In this document: in pieces, positions 23,848 to 35,421 of the stretch
How positions within the stretch are numbered: the stretch's first letter is position 1
How the letters are laid out: the number at the start of each line of letters is the position of its first letter
NCBI RefSeq assembly: GCF_022581195.2
Contig: NC_061461.1
Location: 10,664,001-10,728,000, forward strand
Direction: 5' to 3'
Length of the DNA: 64,000 bases
From: Helicoverpa zea
Lineage: Eukaryota > Arthropoda > Insecta > Lepidoptera > Noctuidae
Made by a program: the position numbers and the translations under genes
Notes under the pieces: generated by a model
What the model saw: only the letters and a program-made list of their open reading frames with translations
Told to the model about the DNA's origin: nothing
Databases searched by the model: none

Positions 23848-24370
23848 ATACTTATTCTACTATCAACATATTTATCGTTCAATATCCATTCAAACGACAT
23901 AAAGTTCACAGGAGACGCATTTCTTAAACAAGATATTTGTACGAATAACGTCGTAGGCTTAAGGGCACCTAAGGGCAGAGGTATAAATAAAGCCCTGCTT
24001 TACTTAGTAGCTTTTAACTTAAAGGGACTTGGAATTGTCAAGTGAATCTTGTTAACGTAAATGCCTTTTTTTCGCAAACTTATATCGTGTAAAAATGAGT
24101 TTGTAAAGTTGGGCCTAAGAGTTCTTTTTTTTGGTAAATACTTGAAGGACAAGCATAAATATAGTGTGGAACTTTTTAGCAGCTTTTATTTTTTATAAAC
24201 TAGCTGATCTTAAATAATGTTAGTTCAACACGTAGGTAATAATATTTTACTGTACAGTTTGTTTAGCTACAAGCCTTAACAAGGAGTTTTAACACGTATT
24301 AAAGATTTTAAATTAGGTATCTACCAAGCATCAAGTCACGCGTAAAAGATGACCTATACATTAAATTACA

Positions 24371-24531
24371 CACTGCAGACTAAACAGTCGACCAACAGTC
24401 AACCCGATGGTTGGCAATTATTTTTTAAAGAAATTCCAATCAACGGTTTCTGTCAGTCTGATACCGGGTTTTTTGTACTGATTTATGAGCCCGAACAAAC
24501 TATCGGCCGACTAAAATGTTGTAGTTTGCCA
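24371..24531. mobile_element. MITE, short member of the GGCCGATAG family
   Basis: The right end shares CTGATTTATGAGC and CTATCGGCCGACTAAAA with the longer element at 50211-50636, and an internal CAGTCTGATACCGG is common to both. The left end is a diverged inverted copy starting near CACTGCAGAC. Confidence 0.6.
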
Positions 24532-25037
24532 CCGTACTTATTAAATTGCTGATAATATAATAAACATTACGATATGTAGCTAAAATTCCTACACTATCGA
24601 ACATGACATAAAGATCTAAGCGCCTAATAAAATACTGCAAAGTCTCATCTAAACGCTCTCATAAACATAAAATGGCCACTTACAAAATAGTTACAGGAAT
24701 ATAACTGTTGCAGTGTTTACTGACAATTTAACTTTGTCGGTTTAACTGGTTTAACTGTTAGGCTGTAGTTTCATGTTGATTGTTATTGTTTGAGATAACT
24801 GAAAATGTCAGTATTTTACTTGATTCTTGGTGAGTGATGCTATTCTTTTGAGGTAGCGCCTGATGTAATTTTAAGAGCCAATTAAATTGAGGTAAAAGTT
24901 TAGGCGTTTAGACGAAATTTATTATTCCGATGGACCATTAAACGATTTATTCTTTGTCGGGGGAACATTTTAAAGCTATGAAAAGAAAAAAATACACAGT
25001 TTTCGCTTTATTTACTTCATTGTCGACATACTAAGTA

Positions 25038-25260
25038 CTAGCTATTATATGGTTTGCCACCCGCGTCCCGAAGAAACCAATTCCTGAATCAGGATAAAAA
25101 CTAGCCTTTATCGTTTCTATATATCTATGTGCCAAATTAAATTATAATCGGATCAGTAGTTTTGGATCATTCAGCAAGGATTGTACCTATCGACACAGAT
25201 ATACCTTTACGATAACTTTAACAGTAAATCAACAAATATCATCGCATCGCAAAAGTTAAC
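25038..25260 (-). mobile_element. Helitron 3'-end fragment
   Basis: CTAG at 25038-25041 next to a 'gccacccgcg' stretch matches the minus-strand Helitron terminus seen at 54797. The rest ('ggatcagtagttttgga') is a phrase common in these elements. The 5' end is not found. Confidence 0.35.
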
Positions 25261-26227
25261 GGAAGGAAGTGTTCTATTTTGTTTATAAATAAGAAAGAAT
25301 ATATTAGAGTTTTCGTACTATCATGACGTTGTTATTAGTTATTTCCTTCGTACACAAACTATCTTGCATGATATGTTGTCGTTACAGAAGTGAAGATGTT
25401 GGCTGAAGTTGCAAGAAATTGCTGTACTTGACAATATTACAACTTATAATAAGCTGCAAGGTTGTTATTAAAGTTTTTAATAAAATTTGAAGTTTAAAGA
25501 TTATTTTAATCTGACGTGTATGTATAAACTTGTTCATAGTTTAGTACCTACATGCATTTTAATTTGCAGTTTTTTTTCTGAAAGTGCTTAAAATAACCTT
25601 CTTATTTTCTTAATCTATTACTGTCTTGTTTCTCTTTTATGTGGCTCTTTTATGTGGGGTCCAACTACATACAGTACACAGATTACAGTTACAACACAAA
25701 TTACAGTAAAAACAAGATTTCCGTAACAAAGTTAAATGACAAGAAACACAATGATCATTTAAATATGTGTACTTATGTAAAACATAGTTTAAGACACCAC
25801 ATTTTTTGTAATAATCGTCAGCTATGACGAAATTATTCGACACTAAAGAAAAAAATACTGCGAAAAGTCTTGTTCTTCGCTCTAAGCGTTTTTGGTCTTA
25901 AAAACCCCTTCAAACTATATTTTATCAACATTACGATTTGAGTCAAAATCCAAAAACTATTTTGAAATTCAATTATAACAGTTCTAACCACAAATAATAT
26001 TTATCTTTCTATCCAATTGTTTTTCTTAAGTTAACATTTGTAATAGCTTTTAGTGGCCGAACTATTTCTTTATTTTTTCTTTGTCTACTTTAAACTATTT
26101 AACCTACCGTAGACGACATTGTCCTGTACTGCTCTTGGCAGACTTTTTTGCAAATAGATTTGTGCTCATAGCGGCTCCGGTAGGTGAAGTGCTCTAAATT
26201 GTCTTTTGAGATATTAACAGCCAGTTT

Positions 26228-26393
26228 CTTCATCAAAAGTTAAAGCCAAAGTAAAAGTCAAAGTAATGTCTAAAGTTAAAGTAACGGTTAAATTCAATTT
26301 TTCTATGAATTTTGCTGTCACTTTAGCCTTGAAAAAACAAATTTGACCGTTACTTTAACTTTAGACATTACTTTAACTTTAACTTTTGATGAA
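26228..26393. mobile_element. Hairpin MITE with AAAGTTAAAG arms
   Basis: Left arm 26228-26289 and right arm 26346-26393 are inverted copies: TTCATCAAAAGTTAAAG on the left, the reverse of CTTTAACTTTTGATGAA on the right, and TAATGTCTAAAGTTAAAG in both. The central loop is about 55 bases. No coding capacity; TSD not clear. Confidence 0.7.
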
Positions 26394-27710
26394 AAAACTC
26401 GCCGTAAAAAGACATTAATTTACGCCAATGTCAGTCTTACCGTCGTAGTTATCAATCCCGAGAGTGTGGCACTTCCATTGTTTGTAATTTGCATACATAT
26501 GGAAAAATAATACGATCTAAAATATAATTAGTGTTAGATTATTTTCTCTATTTTGTGTCGTAGGTACACTAGAAGCTACAATCTCTAGAGACATTAGTTG
26601 TTGGAATGAAACTAGTTCAAAATTTTGAGAACACAAGAGCAAGTCACTTCTTACGTAGAAGAAGAAATAATAGATTCTAAAAAAAAAAACAAAACTAGGC
26701 AAATACAGAGATATAAACTAACATTTCAAAAGTTTTCTTTTATTTATTTTATATTTTAAAATTCTATTCTATTATTTAATTGTACTTAAAAAAATGTTTT
26801 ACCTATAAACAATCAAAGGTTAGAAAGGCACTTCAGACCCTTTAATTTGCTTTGTTGTCTACAAGCTACGTGGAATTTCTTAACCCTTGCAGCCATGTCA
26901 CTCAGCTGCCATTCTTCGTTTATTACAATTAAGGGGTCCACGAACTTACTGCAAGTCCAAAATTCCTTTAACTTTTACGTAAATAAGAAGCTTAAGGGGG
27001 AAAATGACTTAAAACAAATGAAGGCTGGCAGGATGGGACTTCTAGAATAATCTATTTCATTTGTCTATGCTGACCTGTCATAAAATGAAAAAAAAAAACG
27101 TGAAGTTTTCCACCAATGGCTCAGGTATTATCGTATTGTTAGTATGTGATATAAGAACTTTAATTCGTTCACTTTACCAACGTAACAACAAAACAAAGTA
27201 TTTCCATACTTACTTAGAGGTCGTAATATTTCTAAGCTACGTTGTTTTTTCTAAATAAATGGCAAATTACTTTACAAAATTACCATTACTACCAGACGCA
27301 AAGGCATATAAGTACTAACAATCCAACATATCTTATGAATTTAAATAACATTCACATAATAGGTACTTGAACGAATAAATTTTCAAATATTCCATTCGTT
27401 ACATGGGATAAGTCATGCAAACTTATAATTGGCTAACTTTAACAACTTGAATGTGCGCTGAGGTATCAAGTAACAATAAAAGCTTGATTCATTCTAAGAA
27501 ATGTTATGTGGAAGAAACTTCGTGAATTATGTTTTATACCGCACAAGAATCTTACTTTAAGTGGTAAATTTTTAGTAGGATAAATTGTTACATTTGAAAA
27601 ACTTTCTTTTTTATTTATTTTAACAAAATTCTACATTAAATTGGAAGAAAATCATGAACAGTTTCCTAGATAATGATTACCGTCAGTCAAAAATACAATT
27701 TTGCAAGCAC
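26394..27710. other. No gene recognised
   Basis: AT-rich; short frames only. Nothing recognised. Confidence 0.35.
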
Positions 27711-27896
27711 AAAGCCGCGTGTCCACTAAGCTCCCTTTGTCACGCGCGACGTACGGCAACGTTGCACAACAGCGCGCGACGTTGGTAGCTGGCGCGCACC
27801 ATGATAAACAGAAACGAAACAAAAGTTCCGCGCTGACTTCCAACATGTTGGGCGACTTGTTGTGCGTCAACTGTTGCCTAGTGGAAAAGCGGCTTT
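27711..27896. mobile_element. GC-rich MITE with 18-bp imperfect TIRs
   Basis: The left end AAAGCCGCGTGTCCACTA and the reversed right end AAAGCCGCTTTTCCACTA match at 16 of 18 positions. The interior is rich in GCGCGC and GACGTTG motifs, unlike the AT-rich surroundings. Frames of 65-72 codons on both strands are by-products of this composition. Confidence 0.65.
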
Positions 27897-30394
27897 AAAG
27901 ACATCGAGACGCCATTGCCGATCGTTTGCCTCTGTCCGTAAAGCCGGTTATACTCGTCTGTAGGGGTGTGTGGGGGTAATGATAACACAGAAAATGCTTA
28001 CGTGTGCTTATTGTCTTTTTGTGTTATAATATTCTTTTTCCCTCTTCGTAAAGCAGATTTGAGCTTAAGCCAAATGTGGTAAGACCACAAATCCCGCCGA
28101 ATATATAGCACACTAAATTATTTAGTAATATTTCTAACTGCATATTATAAATCACCTGCATTAACTTTGTTATAGCATGATAAACAATAATAATATTAAA
28201 ATATAGCAGATGTTAATAGACAATGTGACCACTTGCCATTGGTTTTACCATCTGGTATCTACCAATAAATAAATAAAAACCCACAACAGCTGACAAAAGC
28301 TGGCTTTGACTTGTGGAGAATCCCTTATCATTGGGTCAGGTAGTTAAAAGCGCATTCTTAGAAACATGTAATAAAGTAATCGCTAGAAATATAACATATA
28401 GGAAAGTAACTCTGTTGGTTTGTAACTTGATCACGCTAAAACGGCTGAACCGATTTATATCTATCTAAAGTTTGAAAACATCTAGGTGTTCGGTGATACC
28501 TAAGTCATATTTTAAACCAAAGAAAAGTATTAAATAATTACCAATCATTCACACAAAGTAGGTATTATGTTAAACCCGAGTGGTTTTTTCAATGCTTACT
28601 TAACTTAATATTGTACATTTGTTTTTTAACGTTAAATAAAGGGGAAAAAAATGTAATTACTATATTATTCAATTTCGCTTTCCTTAAAAATCTAGCAACT
28701 ACTCGAAAGCTTACCGATTAATTACTAACCATTTCGCTGTAAACCAGCTGTCTTACTTTCTTACCTGTCTAAGTACTTTACAACCTTTAACACTTCTTAC
28801 AAAAAAAAAAAACTCTGAACTTTTTTCTAGAAAACTGTCATAAATTACCACCTGTCAAACATTACAATCCTGGGCCCTTTGTTCTCTATTCCTTTGTTGA
28901 ATTGAACCTTTATGTCTTAAGCTTAAGGTTGAAATTTGCAGAAAAAGGCGCAGGTGATTAGTTTATTGCTATATTATTATTATACACACCTGAGAGAAAT
29001 GCAGTATGCCATTCAGTCAGTGTTGGAACGCCGAGCGAATAAGTTGTGTCCAAAACAAGTAAGAAGTACAGTTGAGTACTAAAGTGCTAGTGTTATTGGA
29101 TTTAAATCCATTGTGAATACCCTGGGATCTTTTGTATCAGGTTGGTATTTAAATTGTTGAAAGAGTTTTCATTTCTTTTATTTTAAGGTTTATTTCCTGT
29201 ATTTTTCCCACGCCACTGTTTACTTATAAACACGTTACTTGCTGTCTATTTTTAACGCAGTCAAAGAAAAACGAATCAAAAAGTACATTAAATGCATAAA
29301 ATGTCCACAGGTCAAAACTTTGCCTGATATAGGATAGTTAGATAGTTCATTAACTTCTATTCAAGTGTTCCCTTCATAAATCAGTCTGAAATCGGTTAAA
29401 AATATAAAAAGCAATATTTCACAATTCAATCATTACCTCCATATTTTTCATATCATACATATTTTGCATTTTAAAATATTGCATTCAAGATTGATCATGA
29501 AAATTCTTTCGGAATGAACTTTTACAAAACATTAACCGAGATTTCCCTAGAGGTGCGCCGGCGCCGGCCGCCGCGTCGAATCAGCTGTAGAGTACATAAT
29601 GCGCTTGACACGCTCATATAAAATTACCACGAGTAACTTAATACGTGTACCAAGGTTGAAACTTGATTTAGGTATTTCATATAACCTGTAGTATATTTAG
29701 AGGTATGATAGATGGTTTACGCTACTTTGTCTTCAGTGCAATGGTTTTCAAATGAATACAGTGTGGTTTTTAAATATAATGCTATTAAAATACGATAAAA
29801 TATAACACATGTGTTGTCAGAATATAATGGAAGCTTACACGGAGAAGATAGGACATAGGTAGATACAATTTTTCAAAACAATGAATAAAACTAAGTTGCT
29901 CAAATAGGCTTAGTTATAAAATTACTTCATAACTGTTGAGAGTTTTAGGAAGTTGACTTTTTTCATAAAACAAATCTTTAGAAATTCCATAGACGTCCCA
30001 TATGCAATTAAACATTAGTTTAGAGGTTTTGATTATATTATGAAACTATAAAAATTAAATAGTTCTATACTAAAAAAGCTGTCCCATTGCCAGCCAAATC
30101 TATTGTTGCATCAAACTTTACCTAAAACTTTAGCAAAAAGGTGTAAATGAGAGACACAGCTACTAATTCCTGGAACGACTGTGTTTATGACCACCCGACC
30201 TAATACTGAGGTCTAATCACATCAGATTATCAGCTTATTTGTAGGGATCGATATATCCTCCAATTCCTCTCATTGGATTAGGTTAATCCCATTCACACTA
30301 TTGTATTCCTCACTACGGATTACGGCTTATCCCTTTGACAATGATGCGTATTATTTGGACTAATAAACTTAGTAATAAACCCTTATCATCCTTA
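27897..30394. other. No gene recognised
   Basis: Contains a small GC-rich island at about 29551-29582 (GCGCCGGCGCCGGCCGCCGC) in otherwise AT-rich DNA, and scattered Helitron-like phrases near 28380-28500 ('cggctgaaccgattt'). No coding signal seen. Confidence 0.35.
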
Positions 30395-30478
30395 GCCTTT
30401 TAATTGTCCCACTGCTGGGCACAGGCCTCTTCTCATACAGAGAAGGAGTTGGTGTTAAATCACCACGCTCACTTAAGA
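30395..30478 (-). repeat. SINE 3' fragment
   Basis: Reverse complement of the tail of the SINE at 15928, with 'gtcccactgctgggcacagg' and the following 'cctcttctca'. Head missing. Confidence 0.6.
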
Positions 30479-30618
30479 CGAGTTAGCGAATTCAGACTTT
30501 AAAGTCCAGGTTTCCTCAATATCTTTTCCTTCACCGTTACTCTTTTATTAGTGTCAAGATACTCTTAGAAAGTATACTGTGCTACAGGGCTATTTAAATA
30601 CGCAGTACCTTAGAAAGT

Positions 30619-30680
30619 TAGCAGACCGCAACCTTTTAGTCGGCCAATAGTTAGACTGGGCTCTAAATGACAATAGGGAT
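30619..30680. repeat. Single end of a GGCCGATAG-family MITE
   Basis: 'gcagaccgcaaccttttag' followed by 'tcggccaatagtt' and a 'ggctc' motif matches the terminal repeat of the element at 50211. I could not find the partner end. Confidence 0.4.
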
Positions 30681-32507
30681 GTATGCTTATGCGTACCCAT
30701 TAGTCTGAAGGGATTTACGGAAATCTTAACTAAACTTTAGACCAAGTATCGGCATGTCTTAAAGAGAGTAAAAATATCCGTATTTGTCTTATCTTAAAGA
30801 CAATTGAAAGGATTTTGAGCGTATTTTCGCAGTCATAAATTCAGTTGGCTTGTCTGCTACCTGGTATAACAAATTGGTTACCGATAAAGGGTGGGGAAGC
30901 TATCTATTGGGTACGTGGACGAAAGCAACGCTACCTGAAGTGGTTGTGTCTAAAAATGACTTATAAACAGGTAATAAAAAGTACCTTAATGCACATGATC
31001 GTGTCGATACTATCGACTCGATAGTAAAATTTGTTTTTGAGGAATTCATGATTGAAAAATCTCTATCGAAAACGTCATAAATTCGAAGGTTTCGTATCAT
31101 GCTAAGTAGTGGCAAAGTACTTTGCTTTAGCGTCAGATGTGCATATACCATTATTAAAAAACGGGTTAAACAGGTTAAAATTACGGTAAAGCCGGTTTTG
31201 AATTCATTGGATCATTTATTAGTTTACAGTTAACAGGTTAGTGTTTCAACCACCTGCTTATTGATTTATGTACAGTGTAAAAATGTTTATAAACTGATAA
31301 TAGACCGTTATTTTTAGCGTTTGTCACACACTAATATTTTGAAACTCCTATCGCGGTTTGAAAACACGATCGACATATGTAATTTTGAATAGGTACACAT
31401 ACTGAAAACATTCGTACTTAAACAACAACATTTGCATTATTTTTTGTTAAAAAAATCAGTTTTAAAATAATTTTATTTCTCAACATTGTCAAAAATATAT
31501 TTTATTATTTATTAGCATTACCTACGATATTTTTTCAATTTTCAAAAACGCTGGGAATGTTCTAAAATCAGCAACTAGTTAACAAAATATGTAAATGCCA
31601 AAAATTCTAACAGAGGAAAGTACAAATCTAATAGCCTCTAATTCAATTAAAATAATTCTAATAGCCTCTAGTATGTATAAGCATAGACTAATAAATATGG
31701 TATAAGTAGTCTTTACATGAGAACAGCGTTGTAGTGTAAATTAATTTTAATACATAATTACAAGAAATATTAAGGAATGTAGACATGATTCTATCATTCT
31801 CCACGACCTACAATAATGGCCGTCTAAAGCTCCTGAACATTTTCTTTCCATAACAATCTGCCAAGTATGTCAAACTCATGTTTTTGTTACAAAAGGACAC
31901 TCACTGAACAATTACTTGTTATTAAACCAATGTGCTGTTATTACTAGATATGTAAACTATGGCCGACATGGTACCTCCGAGATCATTGTCTACTAAATGT
32001 TGATTTTTCTATGAGCTATAGATAAAACAATTATTGGAAAAAGCCACAATTGTGTCGCGGAATGTCATCGGAGTGTAATAAAATTAAAACATTTGAATAC
32101 TTATCTAGCAATCTTACTGGATTTCGTACTTTTAGTATTACATTCACTTACATTCACTTAGGTAATCTGTCATTCGTTTTTCTTAAAAGCAATATGTTCA
32201 TGGACTTTTACTTAAACACTGACAAAAACTTGTCTAGTCGGTCATTCAATATGTAATTACCGAAAGTCGGTCGTTACCACAAAAACTGCAATTCCAATTA
32301 CAGTCATTACCGAATATACTTAACGATGATGCGGCATATCACTTTAATTACGAAACTTTTTGTTGCACGCAACAATGTCAATTCAAATGGCGTGATTAGA
32401 ACTTAATCGATAAATAATTGTTTGCCAGTATCCCAAAAACAAAAGCTATACTGCGCAATTCCTGTAACAAAACGAGCGCAATTAATGTCATCATTTTATC
32501 GTTACAG
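30681..32507. other. Upstream region of the coiled-coil gene; nothing recognised
   Basis: No coding signal. Short direct repeats of TCTAATAGCCTCTA occur near 31627 and 31657. The promoter and any 5' UTR exon of the next gene may lie here. Confidence 0.35.
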
Positions 32508-32514
32508 ATCCAGT

Positions 32515-33423
32515 ATGGAAGCAATAATGTCAGGGAACGCTACAAAAGAAAATATAATGCAGCCAACGACACTTCAAGAGGCAATAAACATTATTAAATT
32601 CCTGAACACGACACATAAACAAGAAGTTCTGAGGCTGAAGGAAGCATATACAAAACAAGCTGATGTTATAAAGAAATTGGAATCGAATAGGAAAAAGGAA
32701 TTGGAATTCCTATCGGGTGAATTGCAAAAATACGAAGTAAATTTAGCTCTTAGAACAGAATCCGTTACAAAACAACTCGCACAGAAGGATCTTATAATAC
32801 AGAGACAGGCGGAAAAAATTGAAGAATTAAGTAAACAGTTGAAGGTGAATGAATTCAATGCCAGCATTCCAGAAATTAATATAATGGTCGATTCCAATTC
32901 TGACTCAGGTGTTGCGTTAGAGAACGAAGACTGCAAAGCCGAGGAGATTAAACCTGAACCGAAAACGACTAGAAAATGTAGTCGAAGATTTGGAGACACA
33001 ATAAGTTTTCTCCGAAGGGTCGACTTTTCTCCAATAAAATATAAACCATCTAATCGCGAAGGTGCCAAAAAGAAAGATGATAAGAAGAACAAACTGCAGG
33101 TGCCGACTCCAGATAATAGGATTTTCAATCGTCAGAATAGTAATGATAAATCTCCTAGTGATGATGAGAGACCAATCACCGATGAATCAATATTCTCAGA
33201 CAGTGGTGTGGAGCCTGTGGTCTTGCGGTCAAACAAAGTGAACGATAGTATGAATAATCATTTCTCTGATGATGGGAGCGAAGACACCAGTGAAGAAATC
33301 TTCGATAGAGTGATGACCAGAAGCAGCATCAGAAGGTCCGTTAAAGCTAATCCTAAATACAAGAAAATAAATAGAAGTAAATCAAAACTTCTGGAACAAG
33401 TCAAAGTAAATATAATTGATTGA
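32515..33423 (+). CDS. Coiled-coil protein of unknown function
   Basis: I chose ATG 32515 (302 codons) because a plausible splice acceptor (TTTTATCGTTACAG) ends at 32507 and the residues from there look like protein; the frame stays open back to 32422, so ATG 32485 is the alternative. Residues about 18-115 are a long charged coiled coil (heptads such as LRLKEAYTKQADVIKKLE and KDLIIQRQAEKIEELSKQL). The rest is hydrophilic: a basic SRRFGDTISFLRR segment, a Lys-rich stretch, acidic Ser/Asp clusters (SDDERPITDESIFSD) and a basic end. No membrane segment or signal peptide. The N-terminal coil loosely resembles CCDC92/CCDC74-type proteins, but I would not assign it. Coding has no intron here. A variant poly(A) signal ATTAAA lies shortly downstream, near 33476. 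Confidence 0.75.
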   Translation: MEAIMSGNATKENIMQPTTLQEAINIIKFLNTTHKQEVLRLKEAYTKQADVIKKLESNRKKELEFLSGELQKYEVNLALRTESVTKQLAQKDLIIQRQAEKIEELSKQLKVNEFNASIPEINIMVDSNSDSGVALENEDCKAEEIKPEPKTTRKCSRRFGDTISFLRRVDFSPIKYKPSNREGAKKKDDKKNKLQVPTPDNRIFNRQNSNDKSPSDDERPITDESIFSDSGVEPVVLRSNKVNDSMNNHFSDDGSEDTSEEIFDRVMTRSSIRRSVKANPKYKKINRSKSKLLEQVKVNIID

Positions 33424-33599
33424 AATGTTTGAATTGTTCCAATTATGTGCAATCCTGATGTATCAATGTGAAATTATTAAAGGCTGTTTATTTATAAAAA
33501 AATTTGTCATTTTTATTTAAAATAATGAAAGAATCCTTAACCCTTATCATCATAAATTGATATTAGTATAATATTAATTTCAAGGTATTTATCAGTTCA

Positions 33600-33782
33600 C
33601 TAATAAAACAGATAAGTGTGAAAGTAACCCTGTCTCTCTGTTACGCTTTCACTCTAAAACTACAAAATATATCTAAATGGGTTTATCGAGAAAGCCTGAG
33701 AAAGGATATAGGCTATTTTTATCTTGGTCCCGAATATTATGTAGTTATTTCAAACACGGATGGAACCACGGGGACCAGCTAG
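33600..33782 (+). mobile_element. Helitron 3'-end fragment
   Basis: Contains the phrase 'ggctatttttatcttggtcc' and ends 'accacggggacc' then AGCTAG followed by T. This is the common end of lepidopteran non-autonomous Helitrons. The 5' boundary is a guess. Confidence 0.45.
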
Positions 33783-33870
33783 TCAGTTCATAAATTGATT
33801 CTAATAAATAGTAGCTTAGACCAATATATACGATTGTTACTTGAAGCTAAGCCTCGCAAATCCCATTTTT

Positions 33871-34432
33871 AGGGTTCCGTAGCCAAAATGGCAAAAACGG
33901 AACCCTTATAGTTTCGTCATGTCCGTCTGTCCGTCTGTCCGTCTGTCCGTCTGTCACAGCCGATTTACTCGGAAACTATAAGTACTACAGTGATGAAATT
34001 TGATGGGAATATGTGTTGTATGAACCGCTACAAAAATATGACACTAAATAGTAAAAAAAAGAATTGGGGGTGGGGCCCCCCATACATGTAACTGAGGGAT
34101 GAAATTTTTTTTTTCGATGTACATACCCGTGTGGGGTATCAATGGAAAGGTCTTTTAAAATGATATAAAGTTTTCTAAAAAACATTTTTCTTAAAGTGAA
34201 CGGTTTTTGAGATATCAGCTCTCAAAGTCGTAAAAAGTATGTCCCCCCCCCTCTATTTTTATAACTACGGGGTATAAAATTCTAAAAAAAATAGAGGTGA
34301 TGCATGCTAATTAACTCTTTCAACGATTTTTGGTTTGATCAAAGTATCTCTTATAGTTTTTGAGATAGGTTGATTTAACTGTAATTTACGGAACCCTTCG
34401 TGCACGAGTCCGACTCGCACTTGGCCGGTTTT
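33871..34432 (+). repeat. Interspersed repeat with (GTCTGTCC)n, about 560 bp
   Basis: Starts 'agggttccgtagccaaaat' and soon forms a hairpin, GGGTTCCGT with ACGGAACCC. It then has about four GTCTGTCC units (33918-33957) and ends 'cgactcgcacttggccggtt'. I know this sequence as very common in Lepidoptera genomes, but not its class with certainty. Confidence 0.75.
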
Positions 34433-35340
34433 ATTGAACAGTGTCAGGACATGTTACATTCAAAATTCATCCCTAACTTTACCCTACCTAAAATAAAGCG
34501 GCATAAAAGGGACTCATTATTGGATATATTGGAGGAATGCATACAAATCTATATGTACGGAAATAAACCTATCTAAAGGTCGAGGTTGGGTAGAAAATAA
34601 ATTATACCAGAATAAGTTGCTGATGAATAAATCGAGGGACCGAATGTTACTTTATTGATTTGCTCCCAATACGTCACTTGACCGATTTTTGCAAACATTG
34701 ATTCGAAAATAGACTGGGGTTTTACTTTCGTAGGATCGGTTCTTCCATTGCTAGGTTGGCATTCTTGAGTTGTTCTTAAAACAATTTAAAAGTGGATTGG
34801 AAGTAGCTTTCGTGAATATTTAGCTGAACTATGAGAAAGAAATTCTAACAGTCATTATGTAGACTATTCTTTTTCATTGATGTTTCATTTAATTTTAACA
34901 CAAGAAAGTGTACACCGCTCTTATTCTCTAATGATTTCAAAAATTTCCGCAAAATAGTTTCAAAAAAAGCGGAAACAAACTAGAACATTCCTTAAACTAA
35001 ATAGAACACTCCTTTGTTAATTTTGAGTAAATACATTTAACAAACGCTTCGACATCCGTACCCTCGTCTCGTTCCCGCAAATAGATGAAAACATTTCTCA
35101 CTAGTCTGCCTTATTTGTACCTGTCACGATATTACGTGGTGTGGTTACCTACTTTTGTCTAGATTTGTGGGCGACGGCTTTTAGGTGGAATTGTAATTTG
35201 GTGATTTCTGGAATAGCAAATAATGTGCGAGAGGATATGACACAATTAAAATTTCTAAATATACCTAAAGGGGATTGTTTTTTAACTCTGATGGCTCCAA
35301 AGTTGTTGAACCGACCTGTAAAATTCTTCCACTGTTAGGA

Positions 35341-35421
35341 AGCTACACTATCCCTGGGTGAAGTAGGCTATGTTTCATCCGGGTACGAGAACTTTTTACG
35401 AGACGCGGGTGAAACAGCTAG
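35341..35421 (+). mobile_element. Helitron 3'-end fragment
   Basis: 'gacgcgggtgaaacagCTAG' followed by T at 35418-35421 matches the Helitron-type terminus, preceded by a common internal phrase ('ggctatgtttcatccgggta'). Confidence 0.4.

Noticed and set aside
32574..33128. 184-codon minus-strand frame
   Set aside because: Antisense shadow of the coiled-coil gene; Ser/Phe/Leu-rich as expected from the reverse of a Lys/Glu-rich frame.
33918..33957. CRISPR-like array of short repeats (GTCTGTCC)
   Set aside because: Contiguous microsatellite without spacers, inside a known type of lepidopteran interspersed repeat.
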